A stretch of DNA of 64,000 nt, from assembly GCA_029948255.1 (NCBI GenBank), contig JALIZF010001404.1, forward strand, positions 1-64,000, read 5' to 3'. The translations under genes were made by a program, and so were the position numbers. The notes below the pieces were generated by a model that ran no database searches, had not been told where the DNA came from, and saw only the letters and a program-made list of their open reading frames with translations. This DNA comes from Telmatactis stephensoni (lineage: Eukaryota > Cnidaria > Anthozoa > Actiniaria > Isophelliidae). Shown here one piece after another: positions 33,101 through 43,453 of the stretch (position 1 is the first letter of the stretch; each line of letters starts with the position of its first letter).

Positions 33101-36100
33101 CTGTGCGATGTTCGTGGCGGCTAAGGCTATTTTTAGTAATTTCGCCATCGCGCGGGCAAGGCTCTTAAACAATAAAATTCAAACGGTCCCGTCCGCGCGC
33201 ACGTCAAAAATCAAATTCTATTGGTTGAGGGACTTGAGCGCGCGATGGCGAAGTTACTAAAAATAGCCTTAGTCGCCACGAACATCGCACAGACATCATA
33301 CTGAGTTTCGCTCTCTTAGTATTATGGTCTCTTACACTAGATCTATCCAAATTGAAGCGATGAAACTTTGATCTAGTCTCTAATAGGTGTTTTTTTTACA
33401 AAATCGATGACGGATACGTAGTTTTTCTCGAAATTTTGTCCGTCAACTGTTTTATCTCGAAGTGTCACGTTTATGCACCTATCAAAGTAAATCCCGAGGG
33501 GGGGGGAGTGCGGGCAAAGTACGGGGATTTCAAAACATTGGCAGTACCCCCAGTCAGGTATTTGATCATGTTCTGGGTCCTGAGACCCATAAATATTAAG
33601 AAATGTTATGCTTATTTGACCTGTATTTGTTTCATATCATGGTTAAATTGAATAAAAAACTTCTGCAATAATGAAATTGAAAGAAGTAACTGGGAAAGCT
33701 AGGGACAAGCCAGTATTTGGGTTGGTAAGATTAATATGTAAATACATTTTTAAATGTTATTTCAGATACACCAGCACATCCAGTCGTTTCCTCGGGATAT
33801 CTCCCATTACGGCCGAAAAGATGCCCCCAACAAACAATTTTTAAGCGCCGATTTGAGCATCCAGAGAATGTATTCTCTTTTCCTTGAAAAGGAGGAACCC
33901 GAGGTAATAAATCAATAATGATAATAGCAGTAAACATAATGACAATGATTAATCATAGTCATAGTGGAAACTTATTTATATTGTGTCGATAAATTAACTT
34001 GGATCAATTTTTAAAATTTGAATATAGTTAATCTTTCTTCTCTCAAATATTCGGTAGGTTTGGAAAAGACAGCAAGAAAGGGTAAAGGCCAAACAGAGGA
34101 ATGCCGAGTTACCAGAAGAAATAAAGCCCAGTGTCAGCGAAACGTCATACCGGAAAATCTTCAATACACAGGTAAAATAATGCTGTTGATGGTTTCATTG
34201 AGGCTAAAATGTGACACCAACAACTAAAACTTTAAATACCTCTTGCGACAAAGAAAACGAAGACTTTCTACATTTTATGAGTAAAGTAATTATAATGACT
34301 ATAATTTTAAAATGCAAAAAAAAAAAAATAAAACACGGCCGATTTGAAACTTTAGGCACTAGTTTATTTTTTGGGATAATATTTGAGAATCTTTCCAAAT
34401 TTCGGGGAGCTATAAAATGTACATTGTCTACACTACATAAACTCGCCGTATTCAAGCCTATGAAATTAGTTCTGGTACCTCAAAATGAAAAAAACAAAAA
34501 AATCCTAGTTAAAATTTATTGTTGTACTTGCCAGACTGCTAGGAAATGAATTGTTTGGTTTGAAGTTTTGTACATAGACATTATTTTGTGTGTATGACAT
34601 AGTCATCAACAAAAATATAGATTATCACTGTTGCCGACATTTCTCGGAAAGAGAATTAAAAAATATATTTGTTAAGTTCCTACATAAACGTTCCAACAAT
34701 AACATGAAAAGGAAAATATTTGAACTCATGGCGAAGTAAGAATCTATTTCTTTCTAACAACAGTCGTAAAGATTAATAATCATTTTTCAGTACTGCAACC
34801 CGGGCAACAGTTTCTTCACTTATTTGTAGAACAACCATAAATTCTTCATACAAGAAATTTAACGTTGCAGATTGTTGTTTCCCGCTTATGTGGCACCACT
34901 CTAATATATATGTCATATTTTTTGTTAATGTTTTTATATTTCCTTTTTATTAGTACAATTTGGGGTTTGGACGCCCACGCACTGACACCTGTGCAAAGTG
35001 TGACGAGCTGAAGCTATCTGGAAATACAGAAGCCCTCAAGGAACACCACCAAAAAGCAGAAGAAGGCTATGCCTCTAAAAGAAACGATAAAAAAAATTGC
35101 CTGTCGACATGGTCCACCCTAACACGAGCGGTCTCACGAGACATTGACCACTGCTCTGTTGACGCAGTGGATATGATCACATACGACTTTCAACAGAACT
35201 TGCCCACACCGACGCTCACACACAACGACATGTTTTACCAAAGACAGCTCTGGACTTACAACTTTGGCATACACGACTGCGTGGCAGAGCAGGGTCACAT
35301 GTTCTTGTGGGACGAGACGGTAGCCGCCCGTGGGTCATCAGAGGTTGCATCCTGCCTTTGGCATTACATCAACAACAACCGATCAGGTAAAATGTCTAGA
35401 TCAAATAAGAATTAATTTATGCTACTGTTATTTTTTCAAGTGTGACTTTCTTATCAGTAAACTAGACTTTTTGGTGGCTGTCAATCAAATACTATAAAAG
35501 CTTCTTGAATTTAAAAGTGTTTCTTTTTGTGTCTCTTGTCTGTACGTGGGACATTGTCATCTTTAAATTACACTTGAAAATAGCAGTAGTAGACATTATC
35601 ATCTTGTCACTCAGTAACTTATGCCGATAAGAGCTGCGTATTTGTGATGTCATAGTATTTCATCAGTACCAATTTTGATATACCATTCCCTTCACCTGCC
35701 AACTAAACGCACAGGACACAGACATGCCAGCTAGCACCTTAGTAGAGTCACACCGATGCAAGGTGGTGTTCATGGGTGCTTCAATGCATTGGGAAGTTCT
35801 ATTAATTATTCTCTCATATTGCAATTCGAAATATCTCGTTTGTTCAACAGGAGCAAAATCGCTGGTCAGTTACTCTGATGGCTGTGGTGGCCAAAACAAA
35901 AACATCATCATCGTTGGCCTCTATAGTGAGTTGGTGAGGAAGGGTGTTTACTCGGTCATTGACCACAAGTTTTTGACCCGTGGACATACCTTCCTCCCCA
36001 ACGACACTGACTTCGCGCAAATCGAAAAGCGCAAACGTAGTGCCGTCGTCCACCTGCCTTCCGAATGGGGGAAAATCATCCAGGAGGCAAACAGAAAGAA

Positions 36101-38119
36101 GCCCTTCAAAGTGCACCACATGAAACAGGGCCATTTCCAAAACTACAAAAAAACGTACAAGCGTTTTTTTAAACACAAAAGGAAAACTGTGGACGATCAC
36201 GACGTCAAATTTAAGGAGGTAAGCTACAAGAAGCATCATACTCGCATATATGAACAACTTCATAATATTATTGAAGCTGTACTTTCATTCAAGAAAAGTA
36301 ACAGAAATGTATGACACCACTAGTGCTGAACCCAAAGGTGTAAAAATCACCACAGGCACAAACTGAAATGATTTCCATAATCTCAAATGTATTGTCAGAA
36401 ATCGAAAAAAAATAAAATTTTAAAATGCGAAAAGTTTGGGTTTTATTGTAAAAATCACTTTGATGTAGTCAGAAATTTTAAACAACACCTGCGGAAATAG
36501 GGTGGCACTTCTTCTAGAATATTTCTGACAATAAAGAGATCAAGTTTCAAAATCCCTAAATATTATTTACAAATGTGAAATTTACTAAGTTATTTTATTG
36601 CATAGGCCCACTGGTTAAACTTCGGCTGGGGCGAAGAGACTGACGAAAATGGAAGCGCTAGGATGGTCCACCATCCAGATGAAGTGTGGATGCGGTGAGT
36701 TTATTTATTTAAAGTTTCTAATAAGTTTTCACAACCATTCGTCCATCAAAAAAAAAAGTTGAGTCAGTTTTTTGGTGCTGACATGTTTTCAACGTTCTTG
36801 ATATAATAAAAATCAAATGTAGTTTTCAAACATATTTTCTCGTTTGACAAACTCTTTTGTTATTATTTTCACATCTTAGTACACTTGTTTTGAGAGTTAA
36901 CGCACTCCATTGGACGTTCAACTAAAATAGTGAAGAGAAAATCTAAACGCCAAGGTGTTATCATGTAGTCAAATAGACACAAAACCAAAATAGAATAAGT
37001 GCCTATTAATAAGTGTAAGATGTATAAACCTTATTGTGGTCTACCCTCTAAGAGAAAAAGACCTGCATGTTGCGTTGGATTGTACAAAAATATTTTTATT
37101 GGTTAAACAATTACGTGGTTTTTATAAATCCGTGATAAAACTGTAATAACGTGTAATACGCTAAAGTGTATTTCACAATAATAAAAACCACTCTATACAC
37201 AAAAACCCAAGATCAATAACGTTGTTACCAATGTCTTTTTTATAGTTATGGTTATTCAAGAACGGAACCATGGAAGAAAGTAAAATGTTGGAACGGGAAG
37301 ACACCCGACGATCTCTGCAAGCTCTACGAGAAACCAGTAAGAGTGAAAGCAGCCAAAGAGGCCGACTTGAAAAAAATGGCCGAGAAGCATCTGCCACCCG
37401 AAAAAAGGGAGTTCTATATGAACATCAACACCGGAGATGTGGCAGATGCTTCTGACACTGACGACGATGACGAATGGGAGTAAGTAATTCTAAGTCTTAT
37501 CTATGGACTGCATTCAATGTAGCAACAAATCGTTTGATTCCTACTTTTTAATTGTTTCAAAAAGGCTTCATTACATTTTGTCCATGTTTTCTTTTGTGTT
37601 TTCAATGTATTGCTCTTTATTACTTAGTAAGAGTTTATTACACTTTGTTTTACGGGCTTATACATTTGATAGTAGCTTCGTGCGCTTGTACAGTTTATAG
37701 AGTGCATGCTACATAAGCGTAAAACAACTAATAGTATTTAGTTAGGAGCTAAGAATTCGGTGAATTCATTGTAAGTAACTAAATATTATTAGGCACTAAA
37801 TTATTGAAAAATATTTTACGCCTTTTTGATCGGCATGAAGTGCACTCTAGAGTGATTTTCCTTCGACCGTGAAAGAAAAATGACTATATAGTTTGTACTA
37901 GTTGATAAAGAACAAAAGAAAACAATAGGTTTAGAGTCTACTACTAACTATTAGTTTGCCTATTCTTTCACGGTCGAAGGAAAACCACTCTATTGTCTGC
38001 ACTCTATCCCGAAACTAGTTGTGGTCTGCAACATTCTTCCGCTGCCATAATAGTATTAAAAAATAGAAGTTAATGGTTAATAGTTATGTTATACTAATAG
38101 TGTTTTTTTAAATCTACAG
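27112..38119 (+). CDS. RNase H-fold transposase-like protein, 11 coding exons (702 aa)
   Basis: Exons 27112-27350, 27426-27487, 30838-31026, 31275-31438, 31636-31710, 33766-33903, 34058-34171, 34954-35386, 35851-36218, 36606-36694 and 37246-37483 join in frame at GT-AG borders. The N-terminus is acidic. A Cys-rich part follows (CGCNMGC), then [14 protein letters not shown] (about 335-348), [14 protein letters not shown] with a candidate acidic residue (about 405), and [10 protein letters not shown] (about 480-489). The tail is acidic (DTDDDDEWE). The spaced acids and the CGGQN block resemble a multi-copy invertebrate family with an RNase H/DDE transposase fold. Full length, many introns and the lack of obvious terminal repeats suggest host-type expression. 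A last intron (37480-38119) can join a non-coding exon carrying a histone-type stem-loop. Confidence 0.75.
28410..28811. mobile_element. Non-autonomous element of CGGGATT words, TSD ATAAAT
   Basis: GAGGGTTCACAATAG at the left and CTATTGCACTGGACCCTC at the right are approximate inverted ends, with ATAAAT directly repeated outside them. The interior is built from degenerate GCGGGATTCGGGAT words. It lies in intron 2 of the transposase-like gene and is built on the same plan as the elements at 7531 and 41639. Confidence 0.75.
28820..30179. mobile_element. 1.36 kb element with ~95-base inverted ends
   Basis: AACTTTTAGGTTGAATTGAA... through CACCGAGCAGAATCGAGTTCG and TTTGTTCACAAATGTCTGA is mirrored at 30075-30179. 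The interior is A/T-rich with an (AAT)n run at 29488-29539 and no coding frame, so it is non-autonomous. Confidence 0.8.
30215..30477. mobile_element. MITE AAATATAGCTATTTCAATTA
   Basis: ATATAGCTATTTCAATTAACGTTGTCGC pairs with GCGACAACGTAATTGAATTAGCTATAT. Inner arms contain AAAAAGCCTAAAGGCTAAAG and its complement. It is a clean foldback of about 260 bases in intron 2. Confidence 0.85.
32058..32190 (+). pseudogene. Helix-turn-helix fragment of a Tc1/IS630-type transposase
   Basis: The frame reads [20 protein letters not shown] then [20 protein letters not shown], the pattern of the N-terminal helix-turn-helix found in Tc1/IS630-like transposases of cnidarians. The frame is lost soon after and no DDE domain follows. 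It lies in intron 5 of the transposase-like gene and is unrelated to it. Confidence 0.4.
32219..32757. repeat. Inverted arms TTGCCGTATCGCATAATGAC around a MITE
   Basis: TTGCCGTATCGCATAATGACGTCACA at 32219 is mirrored at 32731-32757. The 32341-32647 MITE lies between, so one element appears nested in another. Confidence 0.65.
32341..32647. mobile_element. MITE with ATATACCTATTTCAAAAAGG ends
   Basis: ATATACCTATTTCAAAAAGGTTGTCC pairs with the end at 32614-32647. Internal GCATAGTGAATACTGCATACC is mirrored as GGTATTCACTATGCAGTATGC. The termini are shared with the 1 kb repeat and the composite element at 10199. Confidence 0.85.
32931..33385. mobile_element. Nested foldback TATTAGAGACTAGAT
   Basis: TATTAGAGACTAGAT and ATCTAGTCTCTAATA form the outer ends, with CAAATTGAAACGATGAAACTTTG directly repeated near both. 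The inner part (33061-33332) is a long inverted repeat starting GAGACCATAATACTAAGAGAGCG. The two layers suggest insertion of one foldback in another. Confidence 0.75.
37849..37992. mobile_element. Tc1/mariner-type MITE GAGTGATTTTCCTTCGACCG
   Basis: Complementary ends with TA on each side span about 140 bases, the right end reading CGGTCGAAGGAAAACCACTC. A well-matched copy lies in reverse at 57511-57651 and a decayed one near 23465. Confidence 0.8.
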
Positions 38120-38303
38120 ATAAGCTGCAACAACCAAAAAAAGAAGAAGAAGAAGAAGAAGAAAAAAAAAAAGAAATAAAGAAACCACAGACTCAAAAAA
38201 ATGTGGACAGAACGCCACCGTGAACATCCATTCCAAGACATCCTGGTAGAGATTGCCAACCAGTCTCCTGTGTGAGACTCTTTGAGGTCACTTTCAAAAA
38301 AAT

Positions 38304-38319
38304 GGCTCTTTTCAGAGCC
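38304..38319 (+). terminator. Canonical histone-type stem-loop of the transposase-like gene
   Basis: GGCTCTTTTCAGAGCC equals the canonical metazoan histone stem-loop base for base. It lies about 185 bases into the 3' non-coding exon that begins at 38120. AAAAGACATGAC follows 14 bases later, and AATAAA occurs near 38387. Confidence 0.75.
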
Positions 38320-38439
38320 GTCCACATGTTCAAAAGACATGACCAGATGCTTAAAAACACACGCACACACAACAAATTCATATAAATAAAATACAAATTA
38401 TATTGTTTGGGTGTCCTGTTTAAGACGGCTGACAAAAGA

Positions 38440-40300
38440 GAATGGGATCTAGTGCTCGAAAGATGGGGGATTATGTTTGTCTTTCATTTTCGGTTTCTCT
38501 CGATTTGTTGAACTATTTATACTTCAAATTGAAAAAAATAAGTAAGTAACAACAGTACTAAATAAGTTTTGACTTGACTTTAATGGATACTAGAGAATAT
38601 AAAATATGGAGTTGTAAAGTCGAATCGGTACTTTACGACTTCATAGGGAGTTACGACTCCATTAAGGATAGGATCAAACCCGCTCACTGGAAAAATAAAC
38701 AAAGCCTTTTGGCATCTTTTGACGTCAATTAAAAGTTATTTCAAGTCTAGTAGGTTTGAAAGTGATTAGTAAAAAGAGTTTCCGTTTTTCTACACTCGGA
38801 AAACCTCATTTTTAAGTATAAAATGACGGATATTTTTCAAAATATCTCGAAAACAAATATTGGCGCCTGTGTTTTTTATTTTAATGTACTGATCTAAATA
38901 ATGGTTTAAGACATATGCGATCTACTGCAAAATTCAATTTTCAAATTTTTAGATATTTTCATAAGGTGCCTTCATTCTTATGTCCATTTTAATTATAAAC
39001 TGAAAACTTTTGATAAAATGAAATGATAAAATAGAAAAATATTGAGTTCAATTTTCAATTGATCAAGTTTATGCATTCTTTTTAATCGATTTTGCAAAAA
39101 CTATTTTTAAGCTTTATCACACAATTTGATTTTATAGGCTCTCTTATGAACACAAGGGATGTTGAGGGAACCGAGAATCACGATCCTTAGGGAAGTGATT
39201 TTAAATCTTTTAGAGTGTTGTCACAACATCCAAAGTGCTGATATGGAGAGCTTTCAAACTCGAAAATTGTATAATAAAACTTTTATGAAAGAACTGCTTG
39301 AAATTTAAGAAAAACTACATGTTAATGTGATGATACGAATGCTGTTTTTCGGTGCGGTGGCCAATCAAAGCGCCCATTACTGATATAGGAATAGACATCA
39401 CCTTGATACTTCGAACATGTTGAATATGGTCGTAAAAGACCTGTACTTATTCATTATGGTAAGAGCAAAGGTAGCATGTCTGGATAACGCACGCACATTA
39501 ATTGTTTGAGTTCTGAATTTGTTGATGACCAACACGTGGAAAATAATGCTTCAAGTTCAGATACAGAGAGCTTGGGCCATGTTGGACGACAATCGTCGTT
39601 CCAAATAATTTGAATCGGATGCAAGCGAACTAAAGAACCGTTGTGAAGGTGTCCGTGGGGACTGTTACTGATACTCGTTGCTGAAGGGAACGTAGAGACA
39701 TTGAGAGGGGCAGATTTTCAAGTCGAGCCTAGCAGCCACTAACACTTTTGTTTGATGGATACCTGAAAAATAGGATTAATAATGATCGGTCAAAAATTGG
39801 GAAAAAATGACATACAATTTCAGAACTAATGTTTAAATATCTTTAATAGCTTTGTTGTAATTAAAATCTGAAAATGTACCTTATTTAAACTTACTTTGAT
39901 TGCTGTCGCTGTAAATGTCTTTTCAAGTTTTGTTTACGTCCTTTTCGGTAAACCAAGAATCGTATTTTGAGCCATAATTTTTCCATCAAACAAAACATCG
40001 TACTTTTCCGTTTTCAGAACGATAATCTTAAACTTTTGAGGCTGGATACATCTTGATTCTAGCAACTGTTATGTCTCGAGTCAAACAGAAATGCAGAAAA
40101 TCATGCCCACGAAAACACTTTCAACGAACGGCGTCCTTCGTCTTTGGCTATTAAGGTTCACTATAAATTGAATCAACAAGTAGCCGTATTTTATTATTTA
40201 CTTCGCCTGCCAGCAAGAACGACTACTAGAACAATATCAATTGCAACTTTCATTTATATCCTGATTATGTCTGTATGCCGTGCAGGTGTAAAATTGTGCT
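38440..40300. other. Long A/T-rich stretch, no gene seen
   Basis: No exon chain, inverted repeat with clear ends or recognisable protein similarity is visible across 38.4-40.3 kb. Confidence 0.45.
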
Positions 40301-40309
40301 TTTTGTTCA

Positions 40310-40364
40310 CAAGTTTTTTGAGAATGTTTATAACAAACTATTTCATACTTTTTACATCTTATTC

Positions 40365-40443
<79 letters not shown>

Positions 40444-40560
40444 TTTATTTATCCTACAAAATGGATCAGCTAATACCGTAGTAGTTATTAAGTTATTAAG
40501 TTATTAAGTGTAGCCATATAACAGTAAGCACATGACCTCTTTGTTTTGTACGGTGACTTG
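40310..40560 (+). repeat. Third partial copy of inverted-repeat material, split by (AAT)n
   Basis: TTTTGTTCACAAGTTTTTTGAGAATGTTTATAACAAACTA and CACATGACCTCTTTGTTTTGTAC match 47630-47715. An (AAT)n microsatellite at 40367-40442 sits inside. It joins directly to an MLDE-type exon, an order not seen in arms A and B. Confidence 0.6.
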
Positions 40561-40577
40561 AAGGTGATGACTGAGTC

Positions 40578-40841
40578 ATGCTAGACGAGCCGAATAGCGC
40601 GATTCAACAGAGGCGTGGCATACTAGGTGTCCCAAAAAACTACAAGACAGATTGGATTGCACTAAAAACCATGCACGGTATTTTATCCTTTATCCTTCGT
40701 CGCTCCAGATCAAGACTGCTAAAGAGAGAGATCTTAAGAAGATGGCGAAAAAGCATCTGCCCCCATGCAGAAAAGAGAGATTTTTACATGAATATCAACG
40801 TCGGACCGACAACACCTTCAAACGATTCAGATGACGAATAA
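40578..40841 (+). pseudogene. Fused fragment: MLDE exon plus last exon of a transposase-like paralogue
   Basis: The first 34 codons start MLDEPNSAIQQRRGILGVPK, as at 14062 and 43352. From about 40710 the sequence matches exon 11 of the gene above (KERDLKKMAKKHLPP), then a one-base shift moves to the frame of AEKRDFYMNINVGPTTPS. A GGGAGTAAGT donor and a later TTTGCAG acceptor precede two stem-loops, so the original gene had the same 3' layout. It is called a pseudogene because of the shift. Confidence 0.6.
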
Positions 40842-41067
40842 GAAGAATGGGAGTAAGTAGTTACAGAATATATTTTTTTTTTGTTCCCAACGCAATAATA
40901 ATAATCAATTTCTGAGCTTGCAAAATAATTGGATTGGTAGACGGCAAAGTGACTAATCATTTTATAGCAAAGAGTAACGTTTTTTTCATTTTCTTTGCAG
41001 TTAACCACTGTCATCCGCTGTTAATACCAGAATTGCACCATCACCACCAAAAGAAGAAACACCCAAC

Positions 41068-41083
41068 GGCTCTTTGTAGAGTC
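41068..41083 (+). terminator. Histone-type stem-loop, first of a tandem pair, imperfect
   Basis: GGCTCTTTGTAGAGTC has one weakened pair (G-T) and lies after CCCAAC. It has no clear downstream element of its own. Confidence 0.55.
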
Positions 41084-41097
41084 AAAACAACAACAAC

Positions 41098-41113
41098 GTC
41101 TCTTTTTAGAGCC
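41098..41113 (+). terminator. Histone-type stem-loop, second of a tandem pair
   Basis: GTCTCTTTTTAGAGCC lies 14 bases after the first loop and is followed by ACCAATTATAT and AAAAGTCAATAAC. Only this second loop has the downstream element. Confidence 0.6.
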
Positions 41114-41638
41114 ACCAATTATATAAAAGTCAATAACCAGAGATGTAAACCAATTGTCTTCATACTTTACAACACTACACTTTATATCACTCCACTCCGT
41201 TGAATTTACAAATTCCAAATTTTGTTGATTTGCATTCCAATTTTAGTCGATCAATAATAATTTTGATATTGACATCATAACATGACTTTGATACTCTCAA
41301 TGGCGCTATGGCAATATCGGCACCATGACTGAATATCTATGTTTTCTTGAATTTTTGAGAATATTTTGAACCACAAAGAAAACTCTAAATTTAAAAAAAT
41401 CTATGGTAACCTACATGCTTTAAAAAGTTTGCAAAGCTCGAAATATTCTAATTGTCTAGAAATTTAGCATGACATCCGATTTCAGTAGCTTTGAAAAGCA
41501 TTTTTCGACAGATATTCTGGCTAAATTAGCCTAGAGTGTTTGGTTGAAGAGTTATAGGTCACCGAACATGAGCGATTTTTCGTAGAATGGCTTTCAAAAA
41601 TCATATATCTGTCTACTTGCACGCTATATCTTTGTCTC

Positions 41639-42054
41639 CAGGGTGGTGAAGAGGTATTTCGTGACCCGTGATTCAGCCTAAATTAGGCTTGTGATTCGTG
41701 AAAAGCTAAAAATTCTAGCCGTGATCCGTGAAATCATCTTTGTCCGTGACTGGGATTTACAGTTTTTCATTGCCGAGATTCGTGATTATGAACATGCCGA
41801 TTCGTGAAATATGCGACGCGCAGAAAAAAGATAACGAAAAACAGTGTGATCCTTCTATTGTACGTACTTTCGGTCCGTTTATAAGGACAAAATTCGTGCA
41901 AAAAATCTTAGGAATGAAAAAACAGTATTTATTTTTGAATGAAAAGTAAAAATCTTCTATGATTTGTGAAATAGCTTATCATTATTCCGTGATCCGTGAA
42001 ATTGCGAAAAAATGGTTCGTGATTCGTGATGGGTACCCCCTCTTCACCACCCTG
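41639..42054. mobile_element. Non-autonomous element of CGTGATTCGTGAA words, TSD TGTCTC
   Basis: CAGGGTGGTGAAGAGG and CCTCTTCACCACCCTG are perfect inverted ends with TGTCTC exactly repeated outside. The interior is rich in CGTGATCCGTGAA-like words. It has the same plan and target length as the element at 7531. Confidence 0.85.
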
Positions 42055-42233
42055 TGTCTCATGTCACCACACGTCGTGTGATAAAAAAAATTACTCTCCT
42101 AGTATCCCCTTTCAATTCAGTCGTATACTGTGTTTCCCTCCCCAACGGGAACACGGTTATCCTTGTTATTATCCAGGGACTGAACACGAGCTAATGTTGA
42201 AGCTAATATGGTCATGACTTTTGAGGATTTGGT

Positions 42234-42249
42234 GGTTCCTAAAAGAACC
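42234..42249 (-). terminator. Histone-type stem-loop on the minus strand
   Basis: On the minus strand it reads GGTTCTTTTAGGAACC, then ACCAAATCCTC and AAAAGTCATGACC. Upstream on that strand lie a (CCA)n run and a TTTACAG acceptor near 42385, resembling the 3' exon of the 40.6 kb fragment. The matching coding exons could not be assembled; the MLDE exon at 43352 is a candidate start. Confidence 0.7.
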
Positions 42250-43230
42250 GTTTTTGTGGTTTTAGAAGTTTTAATTGTCAGTTTTTTGCCGTTGACAGCC
42301 GCACTTCTTTGGTGGTGGTGGTGGTGGTGGTGGTGGTGGAGACTCAAAGTTGATGAACTCTCTTGCTTTGCTCAACATGTACAAACTGTAAACACAACGA
42401 ATAATAATAAGAAAAAATTGAATAAGTGCGACCCGTGGAGTTCAAAGCCGTCTGGAAACTAGCATTCTCACGGACGTCAATCAAACCATTCAACCAAAAC
42501 AAACAGCTGAAACCAAGAAAATATCTTGTACTTACTAAGGAAAATACAAAATTTAAGCTTTCTAAATGAAAGTAAAGCTTTTTCAATGAATACGAGTCAG
42601 GTTTATCTTATTTAAGAGTAAAATTGCCTCTCTGGCGAAATTTGATTGACGCGCCGTCTGAACCGAATGCTTGTTTTCAAACGAGACTTTGAACTTTACG
42701 GGTCGTACTTCAACGATAACGGTAGTCCTCCTCTTGGATTTTTTTTTTTTTTTTGCTTTTGATGTCGCGCTTCAGCTTTCACTGTAACGGGAGACAAAAC
42801 CAGAAGAACTAAGAGTAACTTCTGAGATAATTCTCTAAAAAGTTAGAGACGGGTAAGGTTTATCTTTAATGTTGAAGTGTGAAAAGCTGTTAATCATCCC
42901 TCGTTGCTTTTATTTGTATGTTTTATGAGTGAACTAAGGATTTTGGCGCTAACAAAAAAACAAAAAACCATATAAAACAACCACCATATTTCCACTAAAG
43001 TTTAAACACAAGGTAAGATGACACCGATGGGACCGCTTTTGTTCACACCTATTTTCTTGAAAGCACTGAAGGGTTCATCATATTCTCAGCTGGTTGATTG
43101 TCATTGTATCATAAACATAGCAAAGAGATCAAGAGAACATTGTCCTTGCTTTTTGTGATTAAGTGTAATACGTTGGAAATGTTAAAGAAAAATGCTAAAA
43201 AAATTATCAATGACTGATTGATGTTAGTTT

Positions 43231-43352
43231 CTCAAACATGCGACAGGAAATGCCGTGCATGGTTTTTAGTGCAATCCAATCTGTCTTGTAGTTTATTGGG
43301 ACACCTAGTATGCCACGCCTCTGCTGAATCGCGCTATTCGACTCGTCTAGCA
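43231..43352 (-). CDS. MLDE-type open exon, function unknown
   Basis: The minus strand reads MLDESNSAIQQRRGILGVP, then NYKTDWIALKTMHGISCRTF and stops after about 50 codons. The copy at 40578 has a GT donor at MHG where this one reads GGC, so splicing may be lost here. Three copies in the window keep the first 30 or so codons. It is head to head with the tail-anchored gene, 101 bases apart. No domain is recognised. Confidence 0.35.
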
Positions 43353-43453
43353 TTACCTTTACTTCACTCCACTTCTCGAAGACATTGACGAAAGACGAGC
43401 TACGTTACAAAAAGAAACGAAAAGGCAACCAAAAAAGCAAAGGCGAGCAAATC

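Noticed and set aside
33436..33651. 71-codon frame with an ATG
   Set aside because: It crosses a poly-G run in an intron of the transposase-like gene and has no domain or splice support.
449..42249. Possibility that the window is a histone gene cluster
   Set aside because: None of the reading frames near the stem-loops contains the core histone H2A, H2B, H3 or H4 motifs or a linker-histone domain.
42117..42347. His-rich frame on the minus strand
   Set aside because: The histidine run comes from a (CCA)n/(GGT)n repeat, and the frame runs through the stem-loop and its downstream element. It is more likely 3' non-coding sequence.
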